A DNA stretch of 64,000 nt from JAPXSY01 sp034003585 (GTDB lineage: Bacteria; Verrucomicrobiota; Kiritimatiellia; RFP12; UBA1067), in assembly GCA_034003585.1 (NCBI GenBank), contig JAVEYH010000005.1:11182-75181 (forward strand), written 5' to 3'. Position 1 is the first letter of the stretch, and every line of letters starts with the position of its first letter. Below, piece after piece: positions 53,332 through 60,836 of the stretch. Below the pieces are notes generated by a model. It was not told the DNA's origin. It ran no database searches and saw nothing but the letters and a program-made list of their open reading frames with translations. The translations under genes and the position numbers were made by a program.

Positions 53332-54089
53332 AAAGACGGGTTCTGTTTCTGTCGGGGATCAGTGGGATGCTCTTCCATGCCGCGGCCCAGGAGCGCCCGG
53401 CGCTCAGCGAGCCGCATCCGAGGGAAGCCACGGAGTGGATCGTTTCGTACGCCTATCAGGCCAACGATGCCCGGTTGCCGCGCGTGCTGCTGATCGGCGA
53501 CTCCATCTGCAACGGGTACAGCAAAGAGGTCTGCCAGGAGTTGGCGGGTAAAGCGTATGTCACCTTTTTCGCCACTTCCAAGTGCGTGTGCGACGCGAGT
53601 TACCTGCGGGCGCTCGCCTTCTTTCTCGATGAGGCCGACTATGCGGTGATCCACTTCAACAACGGGCTGCACAGCCTGTCGAGCAACCGCCGGGATTGGG
53701 AGGCATGCCTGCGCGCGGCCATCCGGCTGATCAAGGAAAAGCGGAGAGGCGCGAAGCTTTTCTGGGCGAGTTCGACGCCGCTCAAGAATCCCCAGCTCAC
53801 GGAAAAGGCGAAAGAACTCAACGCCATCGCGGCCCGCGTCATGACCGAAGAGGGCGTGCCGACCAACGATCTCTTCGCGCTGATGGACCCGTTGGACAGG
53901 GAACGGCACTGGGGCGACACCTTTCATTTCAAGGGACCGGCCAAAGCCATGCAGGCGAAAGCCGTGGCCGATTGCGTGCGCCGTGCCCTGGGGCTCGGCC
54001 ACGCCACGCGGGCGGAAGCCTCCGCCGCGCTCAACGCCGCGGCCACGGCCACCGGGCCTGACGGCAAGCTCGACGCCGCCAAGAAATGA
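53328..54089 (+). CDS. Exported SGNH/GDSL hydrolase
   Basis: 253 residues; the ATG overlaps the recJ stop by four bases. The signal peptide is MKRRVLFLSGISGMLFHAAA. SGNH blocks: block I is VLLIGDSICNGYSKE with nucleophile Ser; block III is YAVIHFNNGLHSL with Asn; the C-terminal DTFHFKG holds the Asp-x-x-His pair. These enzymes remove acyl groups from carbohydrates or lipids. In glycan-degrading bacteria they are often acetyl-xylan or other carbohydrate esterases. It is co-transcribed with recJ by position only, and the nucleoside-hydrolase-like gene follows after 30 bases. Substrate unknown. Confidence 0.85.
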   Translation: MKRRVLFLSGISGMLFHAAAQERPALSEPHPREATEWIVSYAYQANDARLPRVLLIGDSICNGYSKEVCQELAGKAYVTFFATSKCVCDASYLRALAFFLDEADYAVIHFNNGLHSLSSNRRDWEACLRAAIRLIKEKRRGAKLFWASSTPLKNPQLTEKAKELNAIAARVMTEEGVPTNDLFALMDPLDRERHWGDTFHFKGPAKAMQAKAVADCVRRALGLGHATRAEASAALNAAATATGPDGKLDAAKK

Positions 54090-54119
54090 ACCGGCCGCGA
54101 TGCTGTGCGAAAGGGTGCG

Positions 54120-55322
54120 ATGAAACGCTTCTTGACGCTTCTTGTGCTGCCGCTCGTCTTCGGTCCCCTCTCCGGATCCGGGGGCGGCGCCTCCACGCGG
54201 AGCCGGATCCCGTTCATCAACGTGACCGACCTCTACCACCCGCACCAGGACGTCGGGGATAACGTCGACCTGCTGACGGCCTACGCGTTGCCGGAGCTTG
54301 AGCTCAAGGCGGTGATCCTGGACTGCAGCGAGCCGTTCCGCCAGCCGGTCGCCAAGAACGCCGGGCCGGGCCTGTTCGAGGACGCGCAAGGCCCGCGCGA
54401 TCCCGGTTTCGTCCCCGTGCTGCAACTCAATTACCTGTTCAACCGGAACGTGCCCTGTGGCGCGGGCCCGTTCGCGCGCATGAAGACGCCGGACGACACG
54501 ATGCGGGACGCGCCGGGGTTTCAGCAGCAGGGCGTCGAACTGATCCTGCGGACGCTCCGGCAGAGCGACGTCCCGATGGACATCACGTCGTTCGGCTCGG
54601 CAAGGCCCGTGGCCGTGGCGTACAACCGTGACCCCGCCCTGTTCCACGCGAAACTCAGACGCCTGCACCTGTCCGCGGGAACCAGCGCGCCGGGCTTTCT
54701 GGAGTGGAACGTCGCGCTCGACACGAATGCCGTCGTGGCGCTATTACGTTCAACGCTGCCCATCGCGCTGTACCCCTGCGCGGCGGGGAACGCCGAAAGC
54801 GTGGGATACGGCATAAAGCACCCGGCCTTCAGCTATGATCGGCACAATACGTTTTTCAAGCTGCCGGACCTGCGGTTCCTCGCGGACATGGAGCCGCCGC
54901 TGAGGCGGTATCTGGAGTTTGCGATCACCCGCTCCGCGCGCCCGGACTTCCTCCGCGCGCTGGAGGCGGACGGCCCGGCGCCGGAAGCCGCGCGGCTGGA
55001 CAAAGAGCACTACGTTTGGGAAACCGCCGTCTGGCTCTGTCTCAGCGGACGGCGCCTCGTGAAGCGGGTGGACGGCAGTTGCCGCATCGTGTGTCCCGGC
55101 GAGGTGCTGCCGACCGACACGGTTCTGCCCAACGCGCTGTGCCCGTGCGAAGTGAAGGTCGAGCCCGGCGGGATCTACACGTTCCGCAAAACCTCCGCGG
55201 CGTCAGCTTTCGCGATCTATGACCGGGGCGACCCGCGCGCGAACGAGAGCGCCCTGCGCGAAGCCCTGCCCGCACTCTACCGTTCCTACAGGGCCGCTGC
55301 CCGCACGCAGGGCGCGCCCTGA
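54120..55322 (+). CDS. Exported nucleoside-hydrolase-like protein with degenerate metal motif
   Basis: 400 residues from the ATG at 54120, with AAGGG upstream, rather than the GTG at 54105. A signal peptide is present (FLTLLVLPLVFGPLSG). The start of the mature protein (IPFINVTDLYHPHQDVGDNV, DLLTAYALPELELKAVILD) matches the nucleoside hydrolase fold, but the canonical DxDxxxDD calcium site is replaced by TDLYHPHQDVGDNVD. Later segments (VELILRTLRQ, DITSFGSARPVAVAYNRDP, LDTNAVVALLRSTLPIALYP) follow the family layout. With the metal site altered it may not hydrolyse nucleosides and could bind or cleave another riboside or glycoside. The assignment is moderately sure. Confidence 0.7.
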   Translation: MKRFLTLLVLPLVFGPLSGSGGGASTRSRIPFINVTDLYHPHQDVGDNVDLLTAYALPELELKAVILDCSEPFRQPVAKNAGPGLFEDAQGPRDPGFVPVLQLNYLFNRNVPCGAGPFARMKTPDDTMRDAPGFQQQGVELILRTLRQSDVPMDITSFGSARPVAVAYNRDPALFHAKLRRLHLSAGTSAPGFLEWNVALDTNAVVALLRSTLPIALYPCAAGNAESVGYGIKHPAFSYDRHNTFFKLPDLRFLADMEPPLRRYLEFAITRSARPDFLRALEADGPAPEAARLDKEHYVWETAVWLCLSGRRLVKRVDGSCRIVCPGEVLPTDTVLPNALCPCEVKVEPGGIYTFRKTSAASAFAIYDRGDPRANESALREALPALYRSYRAAARTQGAP

Positions 55323-55357
55323 CCGGAGGCGCGGACGGACGCCGGGGGACGCTGGCG

Positions 55358-55396
55358 AAAAAGGAGGCGGCGCGCCCGCTGCCGGACGCGCCGCCT
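55358..55396 (-). terminator. Intrinsic terminator of the hcp operon
   Basis: On the minus strand: AGGCGGCGCG (complement of 55387-55396), a 12-base loop, CGCGCCGCCT (complement of 55365-55374), then CCTTTTT (complement of 55358-55364). It lies 23 bases past the hcp stop. The convergent gene ends at 55322, so the stem may serve both strands. Confidence 0.75.
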
Positions 55397-55418
55397 GTCG
55401 GACCGCAGGGCAGCGGAA

Positions 55419-56978
55419 TCAGGCGGTTTTGAGGATCGACGCGAGATCCTCCTCCGCCGTCTTGATCGGCGTCAGGCCGAACTTCTCGACCAGTACGTTG
55501 AGCACGGTGGGCGAGACGAAGGCCGGCAGGCTGGGCCCGATGCGGATGTTCTTGATGCCGAGCGCCAGCAGGGTCAGCAGGATGCAGACCGCCTTCTGCT
55601 CGTACCAGGAGAGGATCAGCGAAAGCGGCAGGTCGTTCACGCCGCAACCGAAGACCTGCGAGAGCGCCACCGCGACCTTGATCGCAGAGTAGGCGTCGTT
55701 GCACTGGCCCATGTCCAGCAGGCGCGGGATCCCGCCGATGTCGCCCAGCTGACTCTGCAGGTGGTTGAAGCGGAACTTGCCGCAGGCCAGCGTCAGGATC
55801 AGCGTGTCCTTCGGAGCCTTCTCCACAAACTCGGTGTAGTAGTCGCGCCCGAGCTTGGCGCCGTCACAACCGCCCACCAGGAAGATGTGTTTGACCGCGC
55901 CGGACTTGACCGCTTCGACCACCTTGTCGGCCACGGAGAGCACCGCGTTGTGCGCGAAGCCGGTCATCAGCGGCGCGCCCTGCGTCTCCTCCCGCCAGCC
56001 GCCGAGGCGGATGGCGTGCTCGATCAGCGCCGTGAAGTCCTTCTTGCCGTTGGCGTCCGCCGCGATGTGCGTGACGCCGGGCCAGCCGACTTCGGCCGTG
56101 GTGTAGAGGTTGCCGGCGTAGGAGGGCTTGGGCGGCATCAGGCAGTTGGTGGTGTAGAGCACCACCCCCGGCAGGCCATCGAATTCCTTCTGCTGGTTCT
56201 GCCAGGCGGTGCCGAAGTTCCCCTTGAGCTGCGGATACTTCTTGAGTTCCGGATAGGCGTGCGCGGGCAGCATCTCGCCGTGGGTGTAGACGTTGACGCC
56301 CTTGCCCTCGGTCTGTTCCAGCAGCATCTTGAGGTCAAGCAGATCGTGTCCCGTGACAACCACGAACGGACCCTTGTGATGGCCGGTCTCGACCGGGGTG
56401 GGCACCGGGTTGCCGTACGCGCCGGTGTTGGCGGCGTCCAGCAGCTCCATGCATTTGAGGTTGACGTTGCCGAACTCGAGGATCAGGCCGAGCCACTCCT
56501 CGACCGAGTGGTCGTCGCCCAAGGCCTTCATCCCCTTCTGGAACCACGCGGAAACCGCCGGATCGGTCTTGCCCAGCACACGGGCATGGGCCGCGTAGGC
56601 CGCCATGCCGCGCAGGCCGAAAAGCAGCGTGGAGCGCAGCGACACGACATCCTGATCGCCGTGGAACAGGGCCGCAGGGGCAAAAACCGGGGCGCCGCCG
56701 GCCTTGGCGGCCGCCGCGAGGATGCGTTCCCGCATCGCCTTCAGGTCAGCCGGGTCGAAATTCACGTTGGTGACGGTCATGAAGAGCGCGTCCATGAAAA
56801 GCGCCTCGCACGCCGGGCAGGCGGGTTTGCCGTCCAGCGCGCGCGCCAGAGTGACGAGTCCGGCCGTGATCTCATCCTGCAGGTTGGAGGCTTCGGGGGT
56901 CTTGCCGCAGACACCCATCCGGGTGCAGGCTTTGCCGCCCGCGGTTTGCTCGCACTGGAAACAGAACATGTCGCTCAT
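55419..56978 (-). CDS. hcp: Hybrid-cluster protein (hydroxylamine reductase family)
   Basis: 519 residues from the ATG at 56978, preceded by AAGGAGAACC. The long open frame to 57677 is non-coding. The N-terminal cluster motif C-x2-C-x8-C-x5-C is in FCFQCEQTAGGKACTRMGVC, the class I pattern binding a 4Fe-4S cluster. The hybrid cluster ligands lie in TGHDLLDLKMLLEQ, YTHGEMLPAHAYPEL, TTNCLMPP, LVGGCDGAK, LACGKFRFN and MGQCNDAYSA. Hcp reduces hydroxylamine in vitro and removes or relays nitric oxide in vivo under anoxia. It is the last gene of an rrf2-ferredoxin-hcp operon. Confidence 0.97.
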   Translation of the reverse strand: MSDMFCFQCEQTAGGKACTRMGVCGKTPEASNLQDEITAGLVTLARALDGKPACPACEALFMDALFMTVTNVNFDPADLKAMRERILAAAAKAGGAPVFAPAALFHGDQDVVSLRSTLLFGLRGMAAYAAHARVLGKTDPAVSAWFQKGMKALGDDHSVEEWLGLILEFGNVNLKCMELLDAANTGAYGNPVPTPVETGHHKGPFVVVTGHDLLDLKMLLEQTEGKGVNVYTHGEMLPAHAYPELKKYPQLKGNFGTAWQNQQKEFDGLPGVVLYTTNCLMPPKPSYAGNLYTTAEVGWPGVTHIAADANGKKDFTALIEHAIRLGGWREETQGAPLMTGFAHNAVLSVADKVVEAVKSGAVKHIFLVGGCDGAKLGRDYYTEFVEKAPKDTLILTLACGKFRFNHLQSQLGDIGGIPRLLDMGQCNDAYSAIKVAVALSQVFGCGVNDLPLSLILSWYEQKAVCILLTLLALGIKNIRIGPSLPAFVSPTVLNVLVEKFGLTPIKTAEEDLASILKTA

Positions 56979-57055
56979 GAGGTTCTCCTTGTTGGTTGTG
57001 TGTGGGGTGCCGCGTACACGGGGTGGCCGCGGTTTTGAGAGTGAAAAAAGAGGGG

Positions 57056-57802
57056 TCATTCCTCCAGGATCGTGCCGTCGGTGGCGATCGTCACTATGCG
57101 CCAGGGAATCATCTTGCCGCTGTTGATCAGCGCCTGCTTGGCGGCGTTGGCGATGCCCGCGCAGCAAGGCACCTCCATGCGCAGCACGGTCACGCTGCGG
57201 ATGTCGTTGGCCTGCAGGATCGCGGTCAGTTTTTCCGTATAGTCGCCCTCGTCGAGTTTGGGGCAGCCGATCATCGTGACCTTGTTGGTCATGAAGCGCC
57301 GGTGGATGTCCGGATAGGCGAAGGCCGTGCAGTCCGCGGCGATCAGCAGCGCGGCGTGGTGGAGATACGGCGCGTTGACCGGCACGAGTTTGATCTGGAC
57401 CGGCCAGTTGGTCAGGGCCGGTACAGGCGCGTTGGCTTGCGGCGCGTCCGGGGCGGCGGCGGCCGGCTGCGGCGGCCGCGCGATGGCCCGGGCCATGCGG
57501 CCGGGGCACCCGCCGGAAAGCGGCTGCGCCGGCGGCGGCGCGTTCCCGGCAGCGGCCGGTTTCGCCGCCGCCAGGTTGGCGGCCACGGCCGCCTCGTCGT
57601 AGGCCGCGGCTTCGCGCTCCACGATCCGGATCGCGCCGGTCGGGCACTCGGGCAGGCAGTCGCCGAGCCCGTCGCAATAGCTGTCCGAGACCAGCCGCGC
57701 CTTGCCGTCCACCATTTGCAGCGCGCCCTCATGACAGGCGCTCACGCAAAGTCCGCAACCGTTGCAGAGGCCCTCGTCGATAGTCACGATTTTCCGTTTC
57801 AT
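57056..57802 (-). CDS. 4Fe-4S ferredoxin-type partner of Hcp
   Basis: 248 residues. The N-terminal domain has two cluster motifs: CNGCGLCVSACHEGAL (standard) and CDGLGDCLPECPTGAI (C-x5-C-x3-CP, the spacing common in Hcp-linked ferredoxins). An Ala/Pro linker with a GGCPGRMAR motif follows. The C-terminal domain (about 125-245) contains YLHHAALLIAADCTAFAYPD, TMIGCPKLDEGDYTEKL and VPCCAGIANAAKQALINSG with several conserved Cys. It probably hands electrons to Hcp. It overlaps the rrf2 stop by four bases (ATGA), and 77 bases separate it from hcp. Confidence 0.9.
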   Translation of the reverse strand: MKRKIVTIDEGLCNGCGLCVSACHEGALQMVDGKARLVSDSYCDGLGDCLPECPTGAIRIVEREAAAYDEAAVAANLAAAKPAAAGNAPPPAQPLSGGCPGRMARAIARPPQPAAAAPDAPQANAPVPALTNWPVQIKLVPVNAPYLHHAALLIAADCTAFAYPDIHRRFMTNKVTMIGCPKLDEGDYTEKLTAILQANDIRSVTVLRMEVPCCAGIANAAKQALINSGKMIPWRIVTIATDGTILEE

Positions 57803-58299
57803 GCGTTCGCCTTTCGTTGGGCGGGTTTCCGTTTGGCCGCGCCGCGCGTTCGCGGCCCGCGCCGCGCCTGCCCGTCGTGACGGTTGCGTTGCAGCGAGCG
57901 GACCACGCTGTCCAGCCGGACCGATTCCAGCAGGTTGGCCAGGCGCTCGTTTTCCCGTTCCATGAGTTTACCCAGCGCGCAACCGTCGCCCGGGCAAATC
58001 TCTGGTTTCAGCAGACAGCCGGCCGGATGGGGCTTCCCGCCGGCCGCGGTGTAAATCTCCAGCAGCGTGATCTCCGCGGCGGGCCGGGCCAGCCGCGCGC
58101 CGCCGGCCGGCCCGCGCTCGGTCTCGAGGAGCCCGGCCCGGACAAGCTGCTGCACCACCTTCGCGAAATGGTGGGCGGAGAACCCCAGACGTTCCGAGAC
58201 CAGCCGCGACGAACAGAACTCCCCCTGATTCTCCGCGAGACTCGCGCATGTGTGCAACGCGATCGACATCGCTTCAGAGATATTCAGCAGTCCCAGCAT
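57799..58299 (-). CDS. Rrf2-family iron-sulphur regulator of the hcp operon
   Basis: 166 residues. The winged helix-turn-helix lies at 1-85: MLGLLNISEAMSIALHTCAS, LVSERLGFSAHHFAKVVQQL and GPAGGARLARPAAEITLLEI. Three Cys in GCLLKPEICPGDGCAL (C-x6-C-x4-C) are placed as the cluster ligands of NsrR and IscR, so it likely senses nitric oxide or redox state through an Fe-S cluster. A Lys/Arg-rich tail follows. It leads the operon and sits just below a 30-base palindrome covering the promoter, so autorepression relieved by nitrosative stress is likely. Confidence 0.9.
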   Translation of the reverse strand: MLGLLNISEAMSIALHTCASLAENQGEFCSSRLVSERLGFSAHHFAKVVQQLVRAGLLETERGPAGGARLARPAAEITLLEIYTAAGGKPHPAGCLLKPEICPGDGCALGKLMERENERLANLLESVRLDSVVRSLQRNRHDGQARRGPRTRGAAKRKPAQRKANA

Positions 58300-58317
58300 A
58301 CAATCGCCCTTTCTCTT

Positions 58318-58360
58318 GGTAATTCAGTAACACAGTACCGAATTACCGAAACCGCGTCAA
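58318..58360 (-). promoter_or_regulatory. Promoter and Rrf2 operator palindrome of the rrf2-ferredoxin-hcp operon
   Basis: Minus-strand promoter: -35 TTGACG (complement of 58355-58360), 17-base spacer, -10 TACTGT (complement of 58332-58337). A 30-base inverted repeat spans 58318-58347: GGTAATTCAGTAA, centre CACA, GTACCGAATTACC; the arms match at 11 of 13 positions. It covers the -10 and half the spacer, so a bound protein would block RNA polymerase. The rrf2 start is 19 bases from the palindrome edge. Confidence 0.8.
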
Positions 58361-58412
58361 GGGGGGCTTTCCGGTTTTTTTTCGCCCCGTCCCGCGGGGC
58401 GCGAATTTTCCC

Positions 58413-58442
58413 TTGCCCGTTCCGCGCCGGTCCGCGTATAGT
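58413..58442 (+). promoter_or_regulatory. Predicted promoter of the symporter gene
   Basis: -35 TTGCCC (58413-58418), 18-base spacer, -10 TATAGT (58437-58442), ending 11 bases before the N gap. It reads towards the sodium:solute symporter. Confidence 0.55.
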
Positions 58443-58453
58443 ACGGCCTTGTT

Positions 58454-58553
58454 NNNNNNNNNNNNNNNNNNNNNNNNNNNNNNNNNNNNNNNNNNNNNNN
58501 NNNNNNNNNNNNNNNNNNNNNNNNNNNNNNNNNNNNNNNNNNNNNNNNNNNNN
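58454..58553. other. Assembly gap (100 N)
   Basis: Exactly 100 N. The symporter frame emerges from it already past the first membrane helices, so the real gap must be longer than 100 bases. Confidence 0.99.
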
Positions 58554-60154
58554 TGGGGCACCATCTGGACGCGCACACCTTCCCGGAACTGATGGGCAAA
58601 CGCTATGGCAGCCGGTTCATTCAGGTGTTGTGCGCGCTGATCATTTTCTGCTTCATGCCGCTATACGCCATGGCGGTGATCATCGGCGGCGCGGAGTTCA
58701 TCGGGCCGATCTTCCACATCTCGTATGAGGCGGCCCTCTACCTGTTTGTCACGATCGTGGCCGCCTATGTGATCGCCGGCGGCATCAAAGGCGTGATGCT
58801 CACCGACGCGCTCCAGGGAACGATCATGCTGGTCGGTATGGTGGCCCTGCTGGGGATCACCTACACGAAACTCGGCGGGTTTACGGCGGCGCACGCGACC
58901 CTCACCCATCTGACGCCGCAGGTGCCCGCGGCGTTGACCGCAATCGGGCATCAGGGATGGACCTCCATGCCGGTGTTCGGCTGGGCCGCGCCCGGCGCGC
59001 CGCCGGCCGAGGCCGCGCGCTACACGCTGTGGTGGACCATGGTTTCGACCATCGTCATGGGGGTGGGCATCGGCGTGCTGGCGCAGCCGCAACTGATCGT
59101 GCGCTTCATGACCGTCAAATCCAAGCAGGCGCTCAGCCGCGGCGTCGTGGCCGGCGGAATCTTCATCTTCTTCATGACGGGCGTGGCGTTTGTGGTCGGC
59201 GCGCTCTCGAATGCGTATTTCGCCAAGCATGAGACCCTCGCCTGCCAGATCGTGGAGGAACGCGTGCTGCTCGATCCCGGCGCGGACGGCAACGGGGCGC
59301 TTACGCGGATCATGCCGGACGCCGCGCCGGAAGTCCGGGCGCGCGGCAAGCCCTTCCTCGCCTACCGGTTGCCGGGTGACCGGCCCGAGCAGCCGCTGCA
59401 CTACCTGCTTCTGACCCCGTCGGTGACCTTCACGCGCGGCGTGGGCGGCGCGCCGGATGTGATCCGCCCGGGGCAGATCGCGATCGCCCGCACGGTCACG
59501 ATCGGCACCACGCTCAAAGGCAACAGCGACACGATCATCCCCCGGTACATCAGCAGCGCGTTCCCGAAATGGTTCAGCGTGCTCTTCCTGATGACGCTCC
59601 TCTCGGCCGCGATGAGCACGCTCTCCAGCCAGTTCCACACCATGGGGACGGCCATCGGCCGCGACATCTTCGAACCGCTGCTCAAAGGCAACACCGCCTG
59701 GAGCGTGCAGATCACGCGCATGGGCATCGTGATCGGCCTGGTCTCCTCGCTCGTTCTGGGCAAGCTGGTACGCGGCAACATCATCGCGCTGGCCACCGCC
59801 ATTTTCTTCGGCATCTGCGCCGCCGCGTTTCTGCCCGCGCTGCTGGGCGGGCTCTTCTGGCGGCGCATGACGCGCCCGGCGGCGATCGCCTCGATCCTGA
59901 CCGGGTTCCTGACAAGCGCCTTCTGGTCGGTTTGCGTCAACGCCAAGACCGCGACGGGCCTGGGATTCTGCAAGGCCCTCTTCGGTAAAGCCACGCTGCT
60001 CTCGCCCGCCTTCAGTCCTACCTGGGCGGTGGTGGATCCGATTCTCGTGGCGCTGCCGGTCTCCGCCCTGGTCGCGGTCGGTGTCACGCTGCTGACCCGG
60101 CCGCCGCAGGCCGATCATGTCGCCTACTGCTTCGGCGGCCCGAAACCGGAGTGA
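58554..60154 (+). CDS. Sodium:solute symporter, SSS family (start in gap)
   Basis: 532 residues are visible from the first complete codon at 58556. The frame reads GHHLDAHTFPELMGKRYGSR on leaving the gap, the conserved loop after helix 2 of SSS transporters (T-x-PE-x-x-x-x-RYG), so roughly 70-80 N-terminal residues are missing. About 11 hydrophobic segments follow, including GGIKGVMLTDALQGTIMLVG and FLMTLLSAAMSTLSSQFHTM with the Ser-rich sodium-site helix. An extra loop of about 100 residues (LACQIVEERVLLDPGADGNG to VTIGTTLKGNSD) interrupts the membrane domain and is predicted soluble. It imports a sugar, amino acid or similar solute with sodium. Confidence 0.9.
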
Positions 60155-60224
60155 GCGGGATCGGTCCGCGGCCGGAATGAGTGCGGCGTGTGTTTTGTGC
60201 GGCTCTTGATCGGCCTTGCGCGCG

Positions 60225-60836
60225 TCAGGGTTCTTCGGTCAGGCGGAAATCATCGGCCCAGACCGGGAACCCCGGCCGGTATCCGCCGATGCAGAGGGTC
60301 ACGCGGGTCACCTCCGCGGGCGCGGTGAACGTTCCGCTGAGCGTGTGCCAGGGCCGCTCGCCCGACACGGCGCGCGCCCAGAGCGTGCCCTTGTCCGCGG
60401 CGTCGATTTTCACGTACGCCCCGTACGTTCCCAGCTCCCCCCAGGAGAGGGTCTGTCCGGGTTGCGGCTCCGGCCCGGCCGGCAGGAGCGGCAGGCGTGT
60501 CCGCATCCGCCCGGTGATCCGGTAACGCGCGCCGGGCCGCACCGGAATGGCGTATTGGCTGAGCCAGCCGCCGCCCGTGAACAGGGCGGAGACGTCGCCG
60601 TCCGCGGCGAGCGTGCCCGCACAGACCGACCCGTGCCACGAGCCCGCCGCATCCCAGTGCGGGAAAGGCTTGGCGGCCTCGTTGTCGTCTTCCGGCCGGC
60701 AGAACGGCTTGACCGTTTCGAAACTGCCGTTCCGCAGCAGGTTGGTTTCCGCCGCAGCCGCCGTGAACGCGCACAGGCAGAGCAACCTGGCCCGCGCGAA
60801 ACGCTTCTTCCTTCGTTTATTCCCATTCATAGACAT
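60225..60836 (-). CDS. Small exported carbohydrate-binding-like protein
   Basis: 203 residues from the ATG at 60836; the ATG at 60830 is equally possible. It overlaps the end of the 987-residue gene by 20 bases. The signal peptide is ARARLLCLCAFTAAAA. The mature part has the CBM4/9-type jelly-roll pattern: TNLLRNGSFETVKPF at the start, FPHWDAAGSWHGSV, YAIPVRPGARYRITGRMRTR, WHTLSGTFTAPAEVTRVTLC and VWADDFRLTEE at the end. It has no catalytic domain. It is probably a glycan-binding accessory protein made with the upstream enzyme, whose own N-terminus has the same jelly-roll opening (NLIQNGSFEI). Confidence 0.8.
   Translation of the reverse strand: MSMNGNKRRKKRFARARLLCLCAFTAAAAETNLLRNGSFETVKPFCRPEDDNEAAKPFPHWDAAGSWHGSVCAGTLAADGDVSALFTGGGWLSQYAIPVRPGARYRITGRMRTRLPLLPAGPEPQPGQTLSWGELGTYGAYVKIDAADKGTLWARAVSGERPWHTLSGTFTAPAEVTRVTLCIGGYRPGFPVWADDFRLTEEP

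Noticed and set aside
55419..57677. Extension of the hcp frame upstream to 57677
   Set aside because: The extra residues overlap the ferredoxin gene in another frame. The hcp N-terminal Cys motif and ribosome site fix the start at 56978.
58379..58402. GC-rich hairpin GCCCCG/CGGGGC next to a T8 run
   Set aside because: The T run is on the wrong side of the stem for a plus-strand terminator, and on the minus strand it becomes an A run, so it is not an intrinsic terminator.
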